A stretch of 64,000 bases of DNA from Erpobdella octoculata (lineage: Eukaryota; Annelida; Clitellata; Hirudinida; Erpobdellidae), in the NCBI GenBank assembly GCA_963978895.1, contig OZ022240.1, forward strand, positions 17,160,717-17,224,716. The letters are read 5' to 3'. Both the position numbers and the translations under genes were made by a program. This document shows, piece by piece, positions 62,184 to 64,000 of the stretch. The stretch's first letter is position 1. Each line of letters begins with the position of its first letter. The notes below the pieces were generated by a model. That model worked only from the letters and a program-made list of their open reading frames with translations. It was not told the origin of the DNA and ran no database searches.

Positions 62184-62855
62184 CTAGCGGAGGTACCCGG
62201 CGTTGCCCGTAGTTTTTAAAGATTTTTCTAATGCTTGTCTCTCTCACTCCCGTTTCCTTCCCGGCTTGTTTTCCCGCTCTCTGTCGCTTTCCCGTTCCTG
62301 CTTGCTCTCCCGTTCCTGCTTGCTCTCCCGTTCTTGGTCGGTTTCTCGCTCCCGGTCGCTTTCCCGTTCCCATTCGGTTTTTCGCTCCAGGCCGTTTTCC
62401 CGCTCCCAGACGCTTTCCCGTTTCCGGTTTTTTCCCGCTCCCGGTCGATTTCCCGTTCCGGGTCGCTTTCCCGCTCCCGGTCACTTTCTCTCTCTCGGTT
62501 GCTTTTCCGCTTCCGGTTGCTTTCCCGCTCCCGGTAGCTTTCCCGTTCCCGGTGGATTTCCAGTTCACGGTCGCTTTCTCTTTCCCGCTCGATCTTTCAC
62601 TCTCAGTTGGCTTTCCATTCCCGTTCACGCTCATTTATGTATGTATATGTATGTGTATATGTATATATATATATATATTTAGTTCCCGCTCCGCTCATTT
62701 TGTGACGGATTTCAAATTTTTTTTCTTTATATTTGATTCCCCTTGACTCTCAAGGTTGTGTGAAAATTTCATTACGATCGGATGAATGGTGTAACAATGC
62801 ATAAAGGACATACGTACAATATATACATACAAACATTCAGTTATATATATATAGA
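62184..62855 (-). mobile_element. Helitron, complete 672-bp copy
   Basis: CTAG (62184-62187) after A, hairpin cccggcgttgcccg, an array of ctttcccgctcccggtc units (62270-62630), then gttcccgctccgctcatttt and ttacgatcggatgaatggtg, ending tatatatagA before T (62856). Confidence 0.8.
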
Positions 62856-64000
62856 TATATAGATAAAAGAAAAGGAAATCTTAGTTTTTTCTAATGCAAT
62901 AGTCAAAAAAGCGCTGATGTCCCTTCGATATAAAACGAAGACTTTTAAATATTTTTTGACCCCCATCTAAATGGGGGGAATTTGATCTTCCCGCTCAAGT
63001 GGTTGAAACCCCCAACTCCGCCATTTATAATCAGTCAAGCGTTTCATTTTCGGATCAAATTCACTTAAGTAAGAGATTACATGAATTATTACGCAACTAG
63101 CTTGTAATGCAATAAAAAAATTGGAAACCTTGTGGACAGGCGCAGTCCTGTGTGTGCCTGAGAACTCTCTTAGAAAATGTTGATGATGAAGAAGGGCTGA
63201 TGAGTACCTGTGATTGAAAAGATAAAAAAAATAATAATAGAAGATATCCCATGAAGAATATGATAATAATAAAATATATTCCATGAAGAATATGATAATA
63301 ATAAAATATATTCCATGAAGAATATGATAATAATAAAATATATTCCTTGAAGAATATGATAATAATAAAATATATTCCTTGAATAATATCATAATATTAA
63401 AATAAATTCCATGAAGAATATGATAATAATAAAATATATTCCTTGAAGAACTTAATATTTCACCATGGCGGTGTAAATGAAAACACTTTTTTTTTAATTT
63501 CGCAAGCGCTTGATTATATATGTTTGTGTTTGTGGGATCACACGTGAAAGGTGCTCATTTCAATCATTCAACATATCAGGATTGGCTTGTAGAAAATACA
63601 ATGTGAATGAAATATCTTCTTTTAGTTATATATAAGCTTTTTGATTATTTTATAATGAAAAATCGTTTTAAAAAAATCAAAGTTTTTTCGATATTAGGGA
63701 TAATGTTGATTGGGGATTGTCGAATTTGCTTATAATAAACTTATTAAGAGACTTGAAAATAGTTAGTAACTGCTTTGAAAGAAATATTGAATATATAACA
63801 CCTATTATAATGCTTTATTTATACAAAAACTTGCAATTTGATCAAAAAAACTTCTGAATTCCAGAATTATGACGGTGATAATGATGAGGATGTGGGTGAG
63901 GATGATGGTAATGACGATGGTGATGATAAAGGTTATGATGATGGTGATGATGATTTATAAATCATCATCATCATCATCATCATTATTGCCTTTTTTAACA
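62856..64000. other. No supported gene; minisatellite and ATG/ATC tract
   Basis: A minus-strand frame at 62967-63392 is half repeat-derived and half unrecognised (SEFDPKMKRLTDYKWRSWGF). A gat/atg-rich tract (63870-63955) is followed by inverse atc repeats (63960-63986), able to fold back on itself. Confidence 0.45.
63243..63450. repeat. 32-bp minisatellite, about 6.5 copies
   Basis: Unit ccatgaagaatatgataata plus ataaaatatatt; the first copies are nearly identical, later ones carry ccttgaa. Confidence 0.9.

Overview
This looks like nuclear DNA of an AT-rich invertebrate animal. Coding sequence is broken into short exons with gt..ag introns, one gene is a membrane collagen, and the rest is dense with transposons, a tRNA-headed SINE and long microsatellites. 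An AT-rich cnidarian such as a hydrozoan would fit, but nothing here proves the species. There are no bacterial operons, phage genes or CRISPR arrays.

Two host genes are supported, both on the minus strand. At the left edge, four phase-compatible exons (109-812) encode the leucine-zipper part of an AATF/Che-1-like nucleolar protein that runs out of the window. From about 18.2 to 44.9 kb lies a gene of at least 28 short exons for a MACIT-type transmembrane collagen (XIII/XXIII/XXV group). It has a likely signal-anchor exon, Gly-X-Y blocks, two non-collagenous linkers with a dibasic KGKR site, and a C-terminal exon with the DAPCP...DGLP.PGC signature. Its introns hold Helitrons, hAT relics, SINEs, a foldback element and minisatellites.

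The rest is a transposon graveyard with unusually readable history. 1.4-3.9 kb is a MULE-like SWIM/PHD transposase relic with long inverted ends. 5.8-14.8 kb is one LINE (CR1/jockey type) broken by a piggyBac element (TTAA duplication), two hAT elements (8-bp duplications) and a Helitron block (A|T, no duplication); removing them restores the LINE frames. 53.9-62.0 kb is a second nest: a Helitron whose internal CATA microsatellite received a restriction-like-endonuclease LINE and a Gypsy-type LTR retrotransposon with almost identical LTRs but four coding breaks. A second, shorter piece of the same LINE family at 27.4 kb is also embedded in CATA repeats, which suggests a microsatellite-homing retrotransposon. 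The window ends with tandem Helitrons and a 32-bp minisatellite.
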